This document shows, one piece after another, positions 8,724 to 17,463 of a DNA stretch of 39,256 nt. The position numbers and the translations under genes are program-made. Origin of the DNA: a virus. The stretch is from positions 1 through 39,256 of the IMG/VR virus record IMGVR_UViG_3300037247_000424. The stretch is one strand, 5' to 3'. The notes below the pieces were generated by a model that was given only the letters and a program-made list of their open reading frames with translations, was not told the DNA's origin and ran no database searches. Positions within the stretch are counted from its first letter, which is position 1. Each line of letters opens with the position of its first letter.

Positions 8724-9665
8724 TTAAGTCTGTTTTGTGACCTTAAGAATATGAAGGAAACTGTCATTCAATATTCTTGATACATAAGGGAACTTCCAGC
8801 CCGAAGTAGCCCTTTGATTCAGAGGATCTTCACCGGAACCAAAGTTCTTCACGATATTATTCAAAATACCGCCTGTTATGGAAGTGATAGCATAACCATT
8901 TCTGCCTATAATAGGCAGCTTATATGTATCAGGTGAACCGGAAGTTTTTTCGGCATTAGTAGAATAAACCCACCTCACGTTACCAGTTGATCCCCATTCG
9001 GATTCAAGGATAGTTGATTGCGTAGGATACTTAGAAGTGTGCAGGAATTCCGACACATCTTCCAGATCAGGCGTAATCAGGTCGCTATGAAGGATTCCCC
9101 AGAAAGCCGCCCTCACAGGTGTTGTTCCGATACCTCTTCCGGCAGTAACGACATTCCTTATCATCCTTGCCTTATTACCAAGCAAGGCCTGGACGATACT
9201 CTGGATGTCCGCCTTGTTGATTTCTGTCGGAGTAGCGCCGTTAGTGCCACTGGAAGCATTTGTCAGCGATGCCGTAGCCGCAAGCATATCCTTTGTTAGT
9301 TCGTCCCTTGTCTCTCCAGACTGCTCACCAAGAAGCTCGGCTTCTACCGTCAAGACGGGATCTTCCACAGTAAGGTCTATAACATCTGTTATAGTCACGA
9401 AATCTCCATAGTAAGCTATCGTTGCGGTCAGGTCTAATTTTGCAAGCTTCTGACCGTTTGGAGTCTGCCCTTCTGTTAATGGTGTAGTCGCCGTTGTCAA
9501 CGAACTATACCTTCTGAATTTAATAGTATTACCGCTTTTAGACGGTATATTCCTCTGCTCCGCAAACTGATCGTGAACAAGGAATGGTAAAGCCCTCTCC
9601 AACAGCACCCTGTCATAATACGTGGACACCGCAGGATCGACTTCAGTAGTAGTTGTAATTGGCAT
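8724..9665 (-). CDS. major capsid protein, N4-gp56 family
   Basis: 313 residues, HK97-fold capsid of the N4-gp56 type. Family features seen: an N-arm with STYYDRVLLERALPFLVHDQF, a GNTIKFRRYSSLTTATTPLTEG beta segment, DLTATIAYYGDFVTITDVIDLT, a long spine-like helix (LGEQSGETRDELTKDMLAATAS), RNVVTAGRGIG, and a C-terminal KNFGSGEDPLNQRATSGWKF. Length is in the usual range. The scaffold gene lies immediately upstream in transcription order. ATG is preceded by aaggagact. This is one of the surest calls in the window. Confidence 0.9.
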   Translation of the reverse strand: MPITTTTEVDPAVSTYYDRVLLERALPFLVHDQFAEQRNIPSKSGNTIKFRRYSSLTTATTPLTEGQTPNGQKLAKLDLTATIAYYGDFVTITDVIDLTVEDPVLTVEAELLGEQSGETRDELTKDMLAATASLTNASSGTNGATPTEINKADIQSIVQALLGNKARMIRNVVTAGRGIGTTPVRAAFWGILHSDLITPDLEDVSEFLHTSKYPTQSTILESEWGSTGNVRWVYSTNAEKTSGSPDTYKLPIIGRNGYAITSITGGILNNIVKNFGSGEDPLNQRATSGWKFPYVSRILNDSFLHILKVTKQT

Positions 9666-9686
9666 TTGTCAGTCTCCTTGCCGTAC

Positions 9687-10439
9687 TTATGCGCCCGCCT
9701 TTGCCTTTACGGCATTTACTCTTTTCTGAAAGTCTTCAGACGATTCATTCGCAATGATCTTGGCCATATCAGTGTCATCGGCAGTACCGCCAACCTGATT
9801 CACGGAACCGGGCTTTTCGTTATTAGCCTTCAGTCGATCCTTGATCTCGGTCACGGTGCTGTCATTTGACTTTTTGATATAAGCCTCGTCCATCGTTGCT
9901 ATCGTATACGCCAATAACGGCCTGAATTCTTCAGACGCACTACTCAGTGCAGCCTTCATTTTCGGGTTAGCATTAAGTACGTTTACTAGGTTAGTATTAA
10001 TAACTTCATCATAATCAGGATGTTCCGACCTTACCTGTAAGAGTGCCGTACTGATAGAATTAACAGACCCTATTCTTGCAATCTCATTGCCAAACTTCTT
10101 TTCGAGTCCACCAATAATAACCTTAAGCTCTCTACCAGTAATAACATCGTCATCACCGGCACCGCCAGAAAGTTCTTGTTTTGGTTGCGACTCTAGTTGC
10201 AACGTCTTAAGGTGCTCAGTCAACGCAACCACATTTCCTTCTGCATGTTGACGCCTCTGCCTCTCACTCTCAAGTGATGCCAGAGGAACCGTCTTTTCTT
10301 CAGGCGGAGTCTCCTCAGGTGGAGTCTCTACAGCTTTCGCATCGCCTTCAGGCAGAGCATCTTTTTCTACAACAGCATCTCCTCCATCAGTAAAACAATC
10401 GTTATCATCCCAATCTTCCTCATACGCATACTTCTTCAT
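9687..10439 (-). CDS. scaffolding protein
   Basis: 250 residues, acidic and mostly helical: a Glu/Asp/Pro-rich N-terminus (PPEETPPEEKTV around residues 40-52), a central helical segment (SLESERQRRQHAEGNVVALTEHLKTL) and a basic C-terminal helix (EDFQKRVNAVKAKAGA). This composition and its place just before the capsid gene match phage scaffold proteins, which template procapsid assembly and leave before packaging. It is the first gene after the hairpin terminator at 10550-10619. Confidence 0.75.
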   Translation of the reverse strand: MKKYAYEEDWDDNDCFTDGGDAVVEKDALPEGDAKAVETPPEETPPEEKTVPLASLESERQRRQHAEGNVVALTEHLKTLQLESQPKQELSGGAGDDDVITGRELKVIIGGLEKKFGNEIARIGSVNSISTALLQVRSEHPDYDEVINTNLVNVLNANPKMKAALSSASEEFRPLLAYTIATMDEAYIKKSNDSTVTEIKDRLKANNEKPGSVNQVGGTADDTDMAKIIANESSEDFQKRVNAVKAKAGA

Positions 10440-10549
10440 AACTTTATCCTTTATTAAAAAGGTTTTTTGTTGCTGCCGGCGGCACAGCTATCTCACGCCC
10501 GATTTAGTCGTTCATGCCATTCGTCAATGGTCTTGGTACACGAAAATGT

Positions 10550-10619
10550 AGGCATAAAAAAAGGGTAGCCGTGTCATAATGGTCATAGCACTATGACTGC
10601 TACCCTAATTTTTATGCCT
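10550..10619 (-). terminator. rho-independent terminator hairpin, possibly two-way
   Basis: On the minus strand a GGGTAGC / GCTACCC stem (10563-10569 with 10599-10605) encloses a smaller GTCATA-GUGC-TATGAC hairpin and is followed by seven T. Flanking AGGCATAAAAA and TTTTTATGCCT are also complementary, so the plus strand would form a similar structure. It separates the scaffold/capsid genes from genes upstream. The 230-base gap around it holds no gene that I can see. Confidence 0.7.
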
Positions 10620-10671
10620 TATCTCAAAATCACTGAAGGTGAATAGTGAGATTATTTAATTATATTTGTAA

Positions 10672-11022
10672 TTATCTATTCGGAGCCTTTCCGTGATAAA
10701 AGATTTCGTCTGAGAAATCACCTACCCGATTTATGGTAAGGTCGGGTTGCAGGATATCTCTAGGGAATACCCATACTCTTGTAAGCACACCCTTCCGGTT
10801 ATCCACATGGAACAGTATCGTGCCGATTGTCGGCTGTGGCTTGTCTTTCTCTTTAAGCAATATCAGCTTATTCCTGATAATATCAGTATCAATGTTATCA
10901 ACTTGACTCGCAACCAGAATATAATAGTTCGGCAAAGCCTTTCTCTCCTCAACCACTTTGGATATATTCCGTTGCAAGTCCTCGGTAAGCTCATTCCTGC
11001 CTTCACGAAAATTCATTACCAT
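10672..11022 (-). CDS. hypothetical protein in structural operon
   Basis: 116 residues, mixed alpha/beta, beginning MVMNFREGRNELTEDLQRNISKVVEERKALPNYYILV and containing TIGTILFHVDNRKGVLTRVWVFPRDI. An AGAGGATAAA ribosome site precedes ATG. It lies four bases after the basic 80-residue gene and just before the terminator. No family or catalytic motif recognised. Confidence 0.55.
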   Translation of the reverse strand: MVMNFREGRNELTEDLQRNISKVVEERKALPNYYILVASQVDNIDTDIIRNKLILLKEKDKPQPTIGTILFHVDNRKGVLTRVWVFPRDILQPDLTINRVGDFSDEIFYHGKAPNR

Positions 11023-11025
11023 ATT

Positions 11026-11268
11026 TTATCCTCTTGGAGTTCCGCCATGCGGAGTATTAAGATTATTATTAGAAACCCTTCTGTCTTTGTTTTTCCTACG
11101 ATTTATTCGTGCGACATTTGTTTTGTTTTTTGCTCCCCTGTCATTTACTATTCTAACAGGAAATTCCTTGCCGCCTTTTGCAACTTTGAATTGTACAGTA
11201 TCTCCTTCATTAACTCCTGCATGAGCACCAACTACCCTAGTCGTTGTACTGCCAGGTTTTCCTGCCAT
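11026..11268 (-). CDS. small basic hypothetical protein
   Basis: 80 residues, strongly basic in its second half (ARINRRKNKDRRVSNNN), with a beta-type first half (GDTVQFKVAKGGKEFPVRIV). The CAGGAGAATATAGT ribosome site gives a firm start. Possible roles such as a small capsid-binding or nucleic-acid-binding protein are guesses from charge only. Confidence 0.5.
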   Translation of the reverse strand: MAGKPGSTTTRVVGAHAGVNEGDTVQFKVAKGGKEFPVRIVNDRGAKNKTNVARINRRKNKDRRVSNNNLNTPHGGTPRG

Positions 11269-11282
11269 ACTATATTCTCCTG

Positions 11283-12188
11283 TTAATAATTTACGTGAAT
11301 AGAATCTAACACCTTACCCACCCCTAAATCCTTAATACAAAATCTATGTAATTTTGGGTGCGTTTGTTTCATGGTTTGAAATTTATTCTTATTAAATAAA
11401 TCTGATTTTTCCATGTGAACACCAAAGGCACAGAAGGCGCAGCCAGTGTTTTTATATCCCATGTCATATATTGAAGATATTTCCAAACTTTCTTTTTTGA
11501 TATATTCCCATATATCTTCTTCTGTCCAGAACGACAAAGGCCTTGACATTGGCCTTTTACTGTCAAAAGCATTGCAACCGTTTCTTACATACCTTTGGTT
11601 TCGCAAATGACTGTTTTGTGTCATTGTTCCGTCATAACCCTTTTGACCAGACTCTTTTTCGTATCTTATAAAAGGTTCTTTTTTTAATACATCACAACAC
11701 TTATGAGATATTTTAAACGGTTGATACTCACCTCGCTTAATTAAATATTGCCACTTGTTCGGTATCTTACCAGATTTATATGGATTGTCATCGCCATGTA
11801 ATCTTTTATGTAATAACTTTGCAGACTTAGTTGTTCTTGCCTCGCTTATCTTTTGGCTTACCTCTTTAGAAATAATTGGATATCCATATTTATCAATAAC
11901 CTCATTAAACTTCATCTTTGGCTTGATAACGACGACATTATCAGTAGCCTTTGCAAACCTTCTTACTTCAGGATATTCTAACCCCGTATCGCAGAACACT
12001 GAGACGACCTTAGGAAATAATTTACGGATCATATGTAACAAAACAGTGCTATCCTTGCCGCCTGAGAACGATATATATATTTTCCCATAATGATATCTAT
12101 ACCACTCAATAATTCTAAGACTACTCATCGCCACCTTTAATTCAAGGGGATATGCTTGTCTTGTTTTTAGCAGTTTAGCTTTATCCAT
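11283..12188 (-). CDS. PAPS-reductase-family PP-loop protein
   Basis: 301 residues with the PP-loop SGGKDS at residues 42-47 in the context KIYISFSGGKDSTVLLH, followed by VVSVFCDTGLEYPE, the signature of the phosphoadenosine phosphosulfate reductase / DndC-like ATP-pyrophosphatase superfamily. A CAFCAFGVH cluster near the C-terminus may bind metal or iron-sulfur. Phage members of this family are common, and their substrate is generally unknown; sulfur transfer to DNA or tRNA has been proposed for relatives. It is a non-structural gene in the virion operon, with a good CGGAGGATTAG ribosome site. Confidence 0.8.
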   Translation of the reverse strand: MDKAKLLKTRQAYPLELKVAMSSLRIIEWYRYHYGKIYISFSGGKDSTVLLHMIRKLFPKVVSVFCDTGLEYPEVRRFAKATDNVVVIKPKMKFNEVIDKYGYPIISKEVSQKISEARTTKSAKLLHKRLHGDDNPYKSGKIPNKWQYLIKRGEYQPFKISHKCCDVLKKEPFIRYEKESGQKGYDGTMTQNSHLRNQRYVRNGCNAFDSKRPMSRPLSFWTEEDIWEYIKKESLEISSIYDMGYKNTGCAFCAFGVHMEKSDLFNKNKFQTMKQTHPKLHRFCIKDLGVGKVLDSIHVNY

Positions 12189-12225
12189 CTAATCCTCCGT
12201 TTCCCCTGCTTGATCTTCCAGGCAA

Positions 12226-12426
12226 TCACAACTGCAAATTACTCTTGTCAATAACATAGCCTTCGTCCTCCGTCATATCAGTACAGATTCTTATATTGCC
12301 CTTTGTTCCGGACAGCATTGCTTTCATCATTAATCCTATCCCTACCACCCCCTTAGACGGAGTTCCGGGATAACAAAAATTTATTTCCTTGGTTTTAACT
12401 ATCTCTTTGAAATCTTTAACATTCAT
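12226..12426 (-). CDS. small hypothetical protein
   Basis: 66 residues (MNVKDFKEIVKTKEINFCYPG start). ATG overlaps the TGA of the upstream 45-residue gene (ATGA), showing translational coupling. No motif or family recognised. It precedes the PAPS-reductase-like gene. Confidence 0.55.
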   Translation of the reverse strand: MNVKDFKEIVKTKEINFCYPGTPSKGVVGIGLMMKAMLSGTKGNIRICTDMTEDEGYVIDKSNLQL

Positions 12427-12560
12427 TTACCCCGCCTGCTCATTAAAATCTTCCAATAATAATACATTAATGGTAAAAAACCTAATCTTTTGACTACGCC
12501 CTTATGAACTCTATCAGTAATTATTTGTAATTGCTTTGTTATTAAATCAGAGTCTGTCAT
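12423..12560 (-). CDS. very small hypothetical protein
   Basis: 45 residues (MTDSDLITKQLQIITDRV start), ending in an aromatic/basic segment (LMYYYWKILMSRRGK). A good ribosome site (AGAGGTGAAA) precedes ATG, and its TGA overlaps the next start. It fills the gap between portal and the 66-residue gene. Function unknown. Confidence 0.5.
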   Translation of the reverse strand: MTDSDLITKQLQIITDRVHKGVVKRLGFLPLMYYYWKILMSRRGK

Positions 12561-12562
12561 TT

Positions 12563-14476
12563 TCACCTCTGCGTAACTAATTGTTTAGGTTCGGAATTAA
12601 CTATCTCATCTATATCTTTTGCAACCGCCACGGCAGTTGTGAGTTTATCGTTTTCAATCTCTGATGCAGCCTTGATACCTAGTATCTTATTCAAATCAGC
12701 TTTAGAACTATTTACTTCCGCAGCCGTCATGTCTTTTACAGCCTTTGCATTTGTAGATTTGATTGCTGCCTGATTTACCTGATTTTGAATCTGTTGCGAC
12801 TGCTTTGCCGCCTCTGCCTGTCCCTGTACTATCTTTGCCAATTCATCCTTATTCTCAAGATTAGAAGACTGTATTATTGCAGCATCAGGTATATTTATTC
12901 CCGCACGCTTCATGCCAATCAACTGCATGTGATTCATTTGTTTCTGAGAATCAGTCAAGACGCCTTCTGTAACCTCTAAATCGTACAATGCAAGGTCAGG
13001 ATCAAAGAATCGGGGAGAAGGCTGCCTGTTGGTTATCTTGAATATCTTTGCCGCATCCCAATTATTCCTGATGATAGACATGGAATTTCGCCCCAACAAC
13101 TCCTTGGAAATGCCATAATTATCAAATAAGTCCTGAAGCGTGGTAAGTGCCTGCCCTGTTCTTATTTTAGCAAGTATCCCCGCAACTTCAACATCATCTT
13201 TATCTGCAAGCCCTAAAAGTTCGTTATTCGCACCCGATATCTCGATCAGGTCATTGTCCATCGTCTTCTGCATCTCAAGATTGCCGGGTGGTATATCAGG
13301 CGGTACAATCTTTTTCAGTCGCTCCTCTATGCTTCTTCCCGATTGCTGCTTCAGCCAGATAACACCTCCCTGCCCCGTTTGATACAAAGACTCTTTATTT
13401 ACAACCGCTTTTTCCTCTGCTATATACCCTGTGTTAAGCTGCGAATCCAATATGTCCATATTCTTACTACGCCTCTTATTTATCTCTCTTTGAGGATCAA
13501 TAATATCCCTGATAATACCCTGTAGCTTCTTATCCAATTCAATAAACTCAGAATCGAAATATCCCATCACAGGCACAAATCTGTAATCTTTTGTTCCAAG
13601 CGGATCAGGGCCATGATACACTTCTTCGTCTTCGAGGAATATAGTCACCTCAACATCTCTCTCAAATCGCTTTATAATCTCAAGGAACGGAAACTGACGT
13701 TTAACCTCTCTTGCATCTTTGTCTTTTCCGGTAAATTTAAACATCCGGCCATTAGTAGTATCAAAGAACACTGTTATTGGCTTAGAAACCCTAACCCAAT
13801 GCTCGTCATACCTAAGTAAATCCTGATGTAAAAGGTTTTCATTAAAGTTTGACGTTATGTATTTATTATCCTGTGCAGGGCGTGTTTCAGGCTTCAACTT
13901 ATCTATCTGACCTGCAAAAAACGGTAAAATAGACTTTGCAGCACTCCTTGTTATCCATTCCCGTCTTAATATTTCAGGGCAATCACTCAAATCCCTTCTC
14001 GTAAATGACGGATGCAACAAAAACCGGTTATGTGGTATTCTCGTGTATTTAAGTTCACCATTTAAAGGATCAGTACTGAAATCAAGCCAAGGCTCTACCA
14101 GGTTAAGCCCTGTCTTTAGCGTGCCTTGCTCAAACGCCTCTGACATAACATTGTAGCCCCTGCTATGTCTCATAACGTATTGCAAGGTCTGGCTCCATAT
14201 AGAGGCGTCCTGAGTATCAGAATTCTCATTGGGATCAACTTTATAACTTAAGCGGTTTTTGCGCTGATAGCCACTAATAATCTTAATGACTCTCTTAATC
14301 TTATTAAATACAAAGGCATTTCGTCGCTTGTTCTTGAGATATCCCTTTTCGCTTGAACTCCACTGATCGCCGAGAGAGAACCGCATGTCATTATCGGCCT
14401 GTTTAATCCACTTATCCCAGATAACAATAAAGTTGTTATACGTTTCATTGTATTTATCTATTCTGCGTTCTGCCAT
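12563..14476 (-). CDS. portal protein, P22-like
   Basis: 637 residues. The N-terminal third shows the P22-like portal pattern: DKWIKQADNDMRFSLGDQWSSSEK, NKIKRVIKIISGYQRKNR, and EQGTLKTGLNLVEPWLDF, followed by RIPHNRFLLHPSFTRRDLSD. The middle includes a wing-like VPVMGYFDSEF and a stem helix region (DPQREINKRRSKNMDIL), and the C-terminus is a long Gln/Ala-rich helix (QGQAEAAKQSQQIQNQVNQAAIK), like the P22 barrel. The portal forms the dodecameric packaging channel. Position next to terminase and before the scaffold fits. Confidence 0.85.
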   Translation of the reverse strand: MAERRIDKYNETYNNFIVIWDKWIKQADNDMRFSLGDQWSSSEKGYLKNKRRNAFVFNKIKRVIKIISGYQRKNRLSYKVDPNENSDTQDASIWSQTLQYVMRHSRGYNVMSEAFEQGTLKTGLNLVEPWLDFSTDPLNGELKYTRIPHNRFLLHPSFTRRDLSDCPEILRREWITRSAAKSILPFFAGQIDKLKPETRPAQDNKYITSNFNENLLHQDLLRYDEHWVRVSKPITVFFDTTNGRMFKFTGKDKDAREVKRQFPFLEIIKRFERDVEVTIFLEDEEVYHGPDPLGTKDYRFVPVMGYFDSEFIELDKKLQGIIRDIIDPQREINKRRSKNMDILDSQLNTGYIAEEKAVVNKESLYQTGQGGVIWLKQQSGRSIEERLKKIVPPDIPPGNLEMQKTMDNDLIEISGANNELLGLADKDDVEVAGILAKIRTGQALTTLQDLFDNYGISKELLGRNSMSIIRNNWDAAKIFKITNRQPSPRFFDPDLALYDLEVTEGVLTDSQKQMNHMQLIGMKRAGINIPDAAIIQSSNLENKDELAKIVQGQAEAAKQSQQIQNQVNQAAIKSTNAKAVKDMTAAEVNSSKADLNKILGIKAASEIENDKLTTAVAVAKDIDEIVNSEPKQLVTQR

Positions 14477-14484
14477 AATGGATA

Positions 14485-15003
14485 TTATACAGATTCATTA
14501 AGTTTGCTTGCCATTTCCTTACGCTTGGCATCAATTACGTCAAGCTGGCCCTGCTTCTTTTTAATTTCATCACATAGAGACTCGCAATGTTGTTCGTGAT
14601 CCTTATCACGACTAATCCTGTCGTTATTAAGTGCTTGTTCAAACGCATTAAACTCTGATTCAAGCTTTAACCTTCTTTTGTCAATATTTGTCCTGATCAA
14701 CTTATCAAGACCTTCAACCCTTGCCTGCTTCTCCAGAATATTACTATTAATCGCTGCAAGATACACAGTTCGATCATCTTTCTCCTGCAATAACTCGGAA
14801 TTAACGACTCTAAGCCCATCGTTATCAGAAAGAAGATCATCTCGCAGCCGTACCGCTTCTTTTATCCCGGCATCAAGGCGACTCAATTTAACAACCATAT
14901 TGTTAAGCATTTCCGCATTCTTTTGAAGTTTCAGATTCTTTGCGGAAAAAGACAACATCAGGTCCCAATCAAAATCTTGCAATACATTTTTATTGTCAGG
15001 CAT
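14485..15003 (-). CDS. coiled-coil protein between terminase and portal
   Basis: 172 residues, nearly all helical with Leu/Asn/Lys/Glu heptads (LQKNAEMLNNMVVKLSRLDAGIKEAVRLRDDLL and KKKQGQLDVIDAKRKEMASKL). A long coiled coil is likely. No known family; an assembly or internal virion role is inferred from location. The ATG overlaps the TAA of the preceding gene by one base (TAATG). Confidence 0.55.
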   Translation of the reverse strand: MPDNKNVLQDFDWDLMLSFSAKNLKLQKNAEMLNNMVVKLSRLDAGIKEAVRLRDDLLSDNDGLRVVNSELLQEKDDRTVYLAAINSNILEKQARVEGLDKLIRTNIDKRRLKLESEFNAFEQALNNDRISRDKDHEQHCESLCDEIKKKQGQLDVIDAKRKEMASKLNESV

Positions 15004-15374
15004 TATGATCTCCCATAAAGTAGTAAGCGGACATCTATATCAGTGGAACCACCTCCACCGGTAAGAATAGGTTTATATGCCAGGGGGTGATCCAGGACTT
15101 GTCTGTGAGAAAGCCCTAGCCCCGTTAAAGCTGTTTCTGTGATATCTAACAGAACAAGAAAATCAGTATCCGTAGGGTTATTGCTGCCATGCAATGCTAT
15201 AGTACCTCCATTAAGAGTACCGCCAACACTAACGATACCGGCATTCTGAGCGGGCATGATAATCCTCGCACAAGTATCACCCTGCGTTATCGTTTTCCAT
15301 TCCACAAGGAATGCCTGTTGTGTTCCCCACCCTCTTTTATCATAAGTTGTAACCGTTGGTGTAATTACTCCCAT
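15003..15374 (-). CDS. small beta-rich virion protein (decoration-like)
   Basis: 123 residues, beta-rich with a KRGWGTQQAFLVEWKTITQGDTCARIIMP start pattern, GTLNGGTIALHGSNNP turns and a glycine run (GGGG) before the last strand. Small proteins of this style next to terminase and portal genes are often head decoration or fibre-associated; that role is only an inference here. Confidence 0.5.
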   Translation of the reverse strand: MGVITPTVTTYDKRGWGTQQAFLVEWKTITQGDTCARIIMPAQNAGIVSVGGTLNGGTIALHGSNNPTDTDFLVLLDITETALTGLGLSHRQVLDHPLAYKPILTGGGGSTDIDVRLLLYGRS

Positions 15375-15383
15375 AATATACTC

Positions 15384-15605
15384 CTAAATAATATTTACAT
15401 GCACAATTATATTTTTTTCAAAAGGCGTTAATTTTTTTTGAACTGGATCTAAAGTCCACCAATGTTTCGGTTTCATTCCAAAAACTCTAATACGTATAAA
15501 CTCCCATGTGGGACTATACCATCTAAATTCACTGTGATTATCTCTAAATAATTCATAACGTAAAACTATCCACAAATTAAACCAGAAAGCTGATTTTTTT
15601 ATCAT
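15384..15605 (-). CDS. small aromatic-rich hypothetical protein
   Basis: 73 residues, with ten Trp/Tyr residues (FWFNLWIVLRYELF; RWYSPTWEFIRIRVF). It begins directly after the terminase stop with GGAGCA upstream as ribosome site. No clear membrane helix and no family recognised. Confidence 0.5.
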   Translation of the reverse strand: MIKKSAFWFNLWIVLRYELFRDNHSEFRWYSPTWEFIRIRVFGMKPKHWWTLDPVQKKLTPFEKNIIVHVNII

Positions 15606-16937
15606 TTACATTGCTCCCTTAGAAGCGTATTGAGATTCCAAGTCCTGTGCCTCCTGTGCTGACATACTGGCAGTCGCAAGGTCGCCGTGTATCTTCATCG
15701 CTACCGCCGCAGTCTCAAAGGCATCGGCTCCGTGTATCGCCCAATTCTTTAACGGATAATTGGCATGTACTTTGTATTTAAAATTATATACCTTCTGGAA
15801 GTCATATAACGCCTTTATCCCGTCCTTACACTTCTTCTTATCAAATCTTACCAATGGTAATAATGCCCGTACGCAATCAATCCCATCCTGTTTTATTTTA
15901 ACTTTTGGAATCTTTGTGAAATTAATGCCAAGGTTCCGTGCTGTTTCTATTCTTTTAGCTGCCTGTTCCGCGCTCCACTCTCTCACTTCTATATCATGGG
16001 GAGCATAATGTGCAATATAATTATATCCCTCGTCAATCTCTTTACGTCTACAGATATTTGCATAATGATCTATGCCTACATTACTCATTTCATAATAGTC
16101 TATAGCATGTACCCAATTACCTATCTGCTGCAGCCACCATATAGCATTGGCATCATTTACCCCGATATCCCATGCAGTAAATACCCCATAAGACTTATCG
16201 TGGGGAACTTCGCCTATTCTACCATCCACAGACGCCTGAGCCATCAACTGTGCATAATAAGAACCTTCAAGGCCGAACTCGAAATTGCAGTAAAATTCCT
16301 GCTGTATCATCTCCACGCTCATGCCATCCTGCCGTTCATTCTCTATCTCTTGAAGCGGTATAGCCCGGGTATCATCTACCGTAAGCACTTCAGAAAACCA
16401 CCGGTCAGACAATCTTGCTGTCTGTAGCAAGTCATGCAGGTGGTTCTTGCCTCTGGGGGTTCCGTTAAACCCCGCCCATCCACCATTCTCTGCCAGTATA
16501 GGACGTATAAAGTCCCATACTCTGGGGTCTTGCTGCGCATACTCAGAAAACATGCAGCCTATTGGATTAACACCCACAACATCAAGCCTGTCAGTACCAA
16601 GGATCTGGAATGTAGATCCCGTACCAAACGTAAGCTTCATTTCGTGTTCGTTCTTCTTTGCAATCATATTGGCAGGAAAATGCTCTAAAAACTTCATGCC
16701 ATCCTTATCCCTGCCGTCCCATAATATCTTCCTGCCAAGCGCCAGGGTCGGAAAGTAATAAAAATAAGCCCCAAGCCTCTGAGGAATCTTGGACGCCATA
16801 ATATTTATAAAAGTCTTGTCCTTGCCGCCCCGTCTGTGAACTACCCATAGAAACCTCTTTATACCCTGTTCTACAGCATTAAACACAGGCACCTGATAGT
16901 CCCTGGGAACAAACTTATGTGGTAATGTTATCGCCAT
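15606..16937 (-). CDS. terL: terminase large subunit
   Basis: 443 residues, an ATP-driven DNA-packaging motor with nuclease. Seen: PRDYQ adenine motif (11-15), Walker A HRRGGKDKT (34-42), a Walker-B-like segment ending CMFSEY near 130-135 with the catalytic Glu, a coupling NGTPRGKNH, and an RNase-H-type nuclease half with AWDIGVNDANAIWWL, HAPHDIEVREW and NWAIHGADAFET carrying the expected acidic residues. Length is normal. It is the first gene after a terminator hairpin, so it may have its own promoter or depend on readthrough from terS. Confidence 0.93.
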   Translation of the reverse strand: MAITLPHKFVPRDYQVPVFNAVEQGIKRFLWVVHRRGGKDKTFINIMASKIPQRLGAYFYYFPTLALGRKILWDGRDKDGMKFLEHFPANMIAKKNEHEMKLTFGTGSTFQILGTDRLDVVGVNPIGCMFSEYAQQDPRVWDFIRPILAENGGWAGFNGTPRGKNHLHDLLQTARLSDRWFSEVLTVDDTRAIPLQEIENERQDGMSVEMIQQEFYCNFEFGLEGSYYAQLMAQASVDGRIGEVPHDKSYGVFTAWDIGVNDANAIWWLQQIGNWVHAIDYYEMSNVGIDHYANICRRKEIDEGYNYIAHYAPHDIEVREWSAEQAAKRIETARNLGINFTKIPKVKIKQDGIDCVRALLPLVRFDKKKCKDGIKALYDFQKVYNFKYKVHANYPLKNWAIHGADAFETAAVAMKIHGDLATASMSAQEAQDLESQYASKGAM

Positions 16938-16945
16938 AATTTACA

Positions 16946-17010
16946 GCAATAAAAAAGGATAGCAATGCGAGGGGTGCAGCCCTGCACGGCTATCCTTATA
17001 CTTTTATTGC
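16946..17010 (-). terminator. rho-independent terminator hairpin before terL
   Basis: On the minus strand a GGATAGC / GCTATCC stem encloses a GTGCA-GGGC-TGCAC hairpin and is followed by TTTTTT. Outer GCAATAAAA and TTTTATTGC pair as well. The architecture copies that of the hairpin at 10550-10619: same seven-base outer stem style, an internal hairpin with a tetraloop ending GC, then a T tract. It would limit transcription from the terS side into terL. Confidence 0.7.
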
Positions 17011-17022
17011 TTTATATTCTGC

Positions 17023-17460
17023 TTATCTCCCCATAAAAACAAACGTCTGATCTTTTCCTTGTCTGCATATCCTTATGTAAAACTCAGTCAAGGCTTTATG
17101 ACTATCAAAAATCATAAACGGTTCATCAACCCATATAGTTTTAAAATCACCACTTTTGCCAAGCAACCACTCCGGCTTATTCAAATCCCCCATCGTTATA
17201 ACATCGCAAGGCATATTTGCAAACAGTGAAGATTTGAGCATTTGACTTGAAGTAACAATTAAGTCACTCTTTCCTGCATTCTGTTTTATATATTCTGTTT
17301 TCCCCGTCCTCCTACCAATATCACATCGGACAGTACAAAGTTCTATAGCATACATGACGGGATCACAACCATCTAACCCATTCTTGAGTTTTATTCTATT
17401 CGCCTTATTCAAAGAAATAAGACCATCTATTAGTTTGTGAAATTCCTTATATCGTTCCAT
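17023..17460 (-). CDS. small P-loop NTPase-like protein
   Basis: 145 residues. GRRTGKT (49-55) resembles the short Walker A of terminases and helicases, and FKTIWVDEP (106-114) resembles Walker B with a DE pair; SDLIVTSSQMLKSSLF lies between, as a strand-helix unit. The chain ends at VFMGR, immediately after what would be the next core strand, so only a minimal ATPase core is present. It sits between terS and terL. It could be an accessory packaging ATPase or a remnant of a larger enzyme; no nuclease motif is visible. Confidence 0.55.
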   Translation of the reverse strand: MERYKEFHKLIDGLISLNKANRIKLKNGLDGCDPVMYAIELCTVRCDIGRRTGKTEYIKQNAGKSDLIVTSSQMLKSSLFANMPCDVITMGDLNKPEWLLGKSGDFKTIWVDEPFMIFDSHKALTEFYIRICRQGKDQTFVFMGR

Positions 17461-17463
17461 AAT

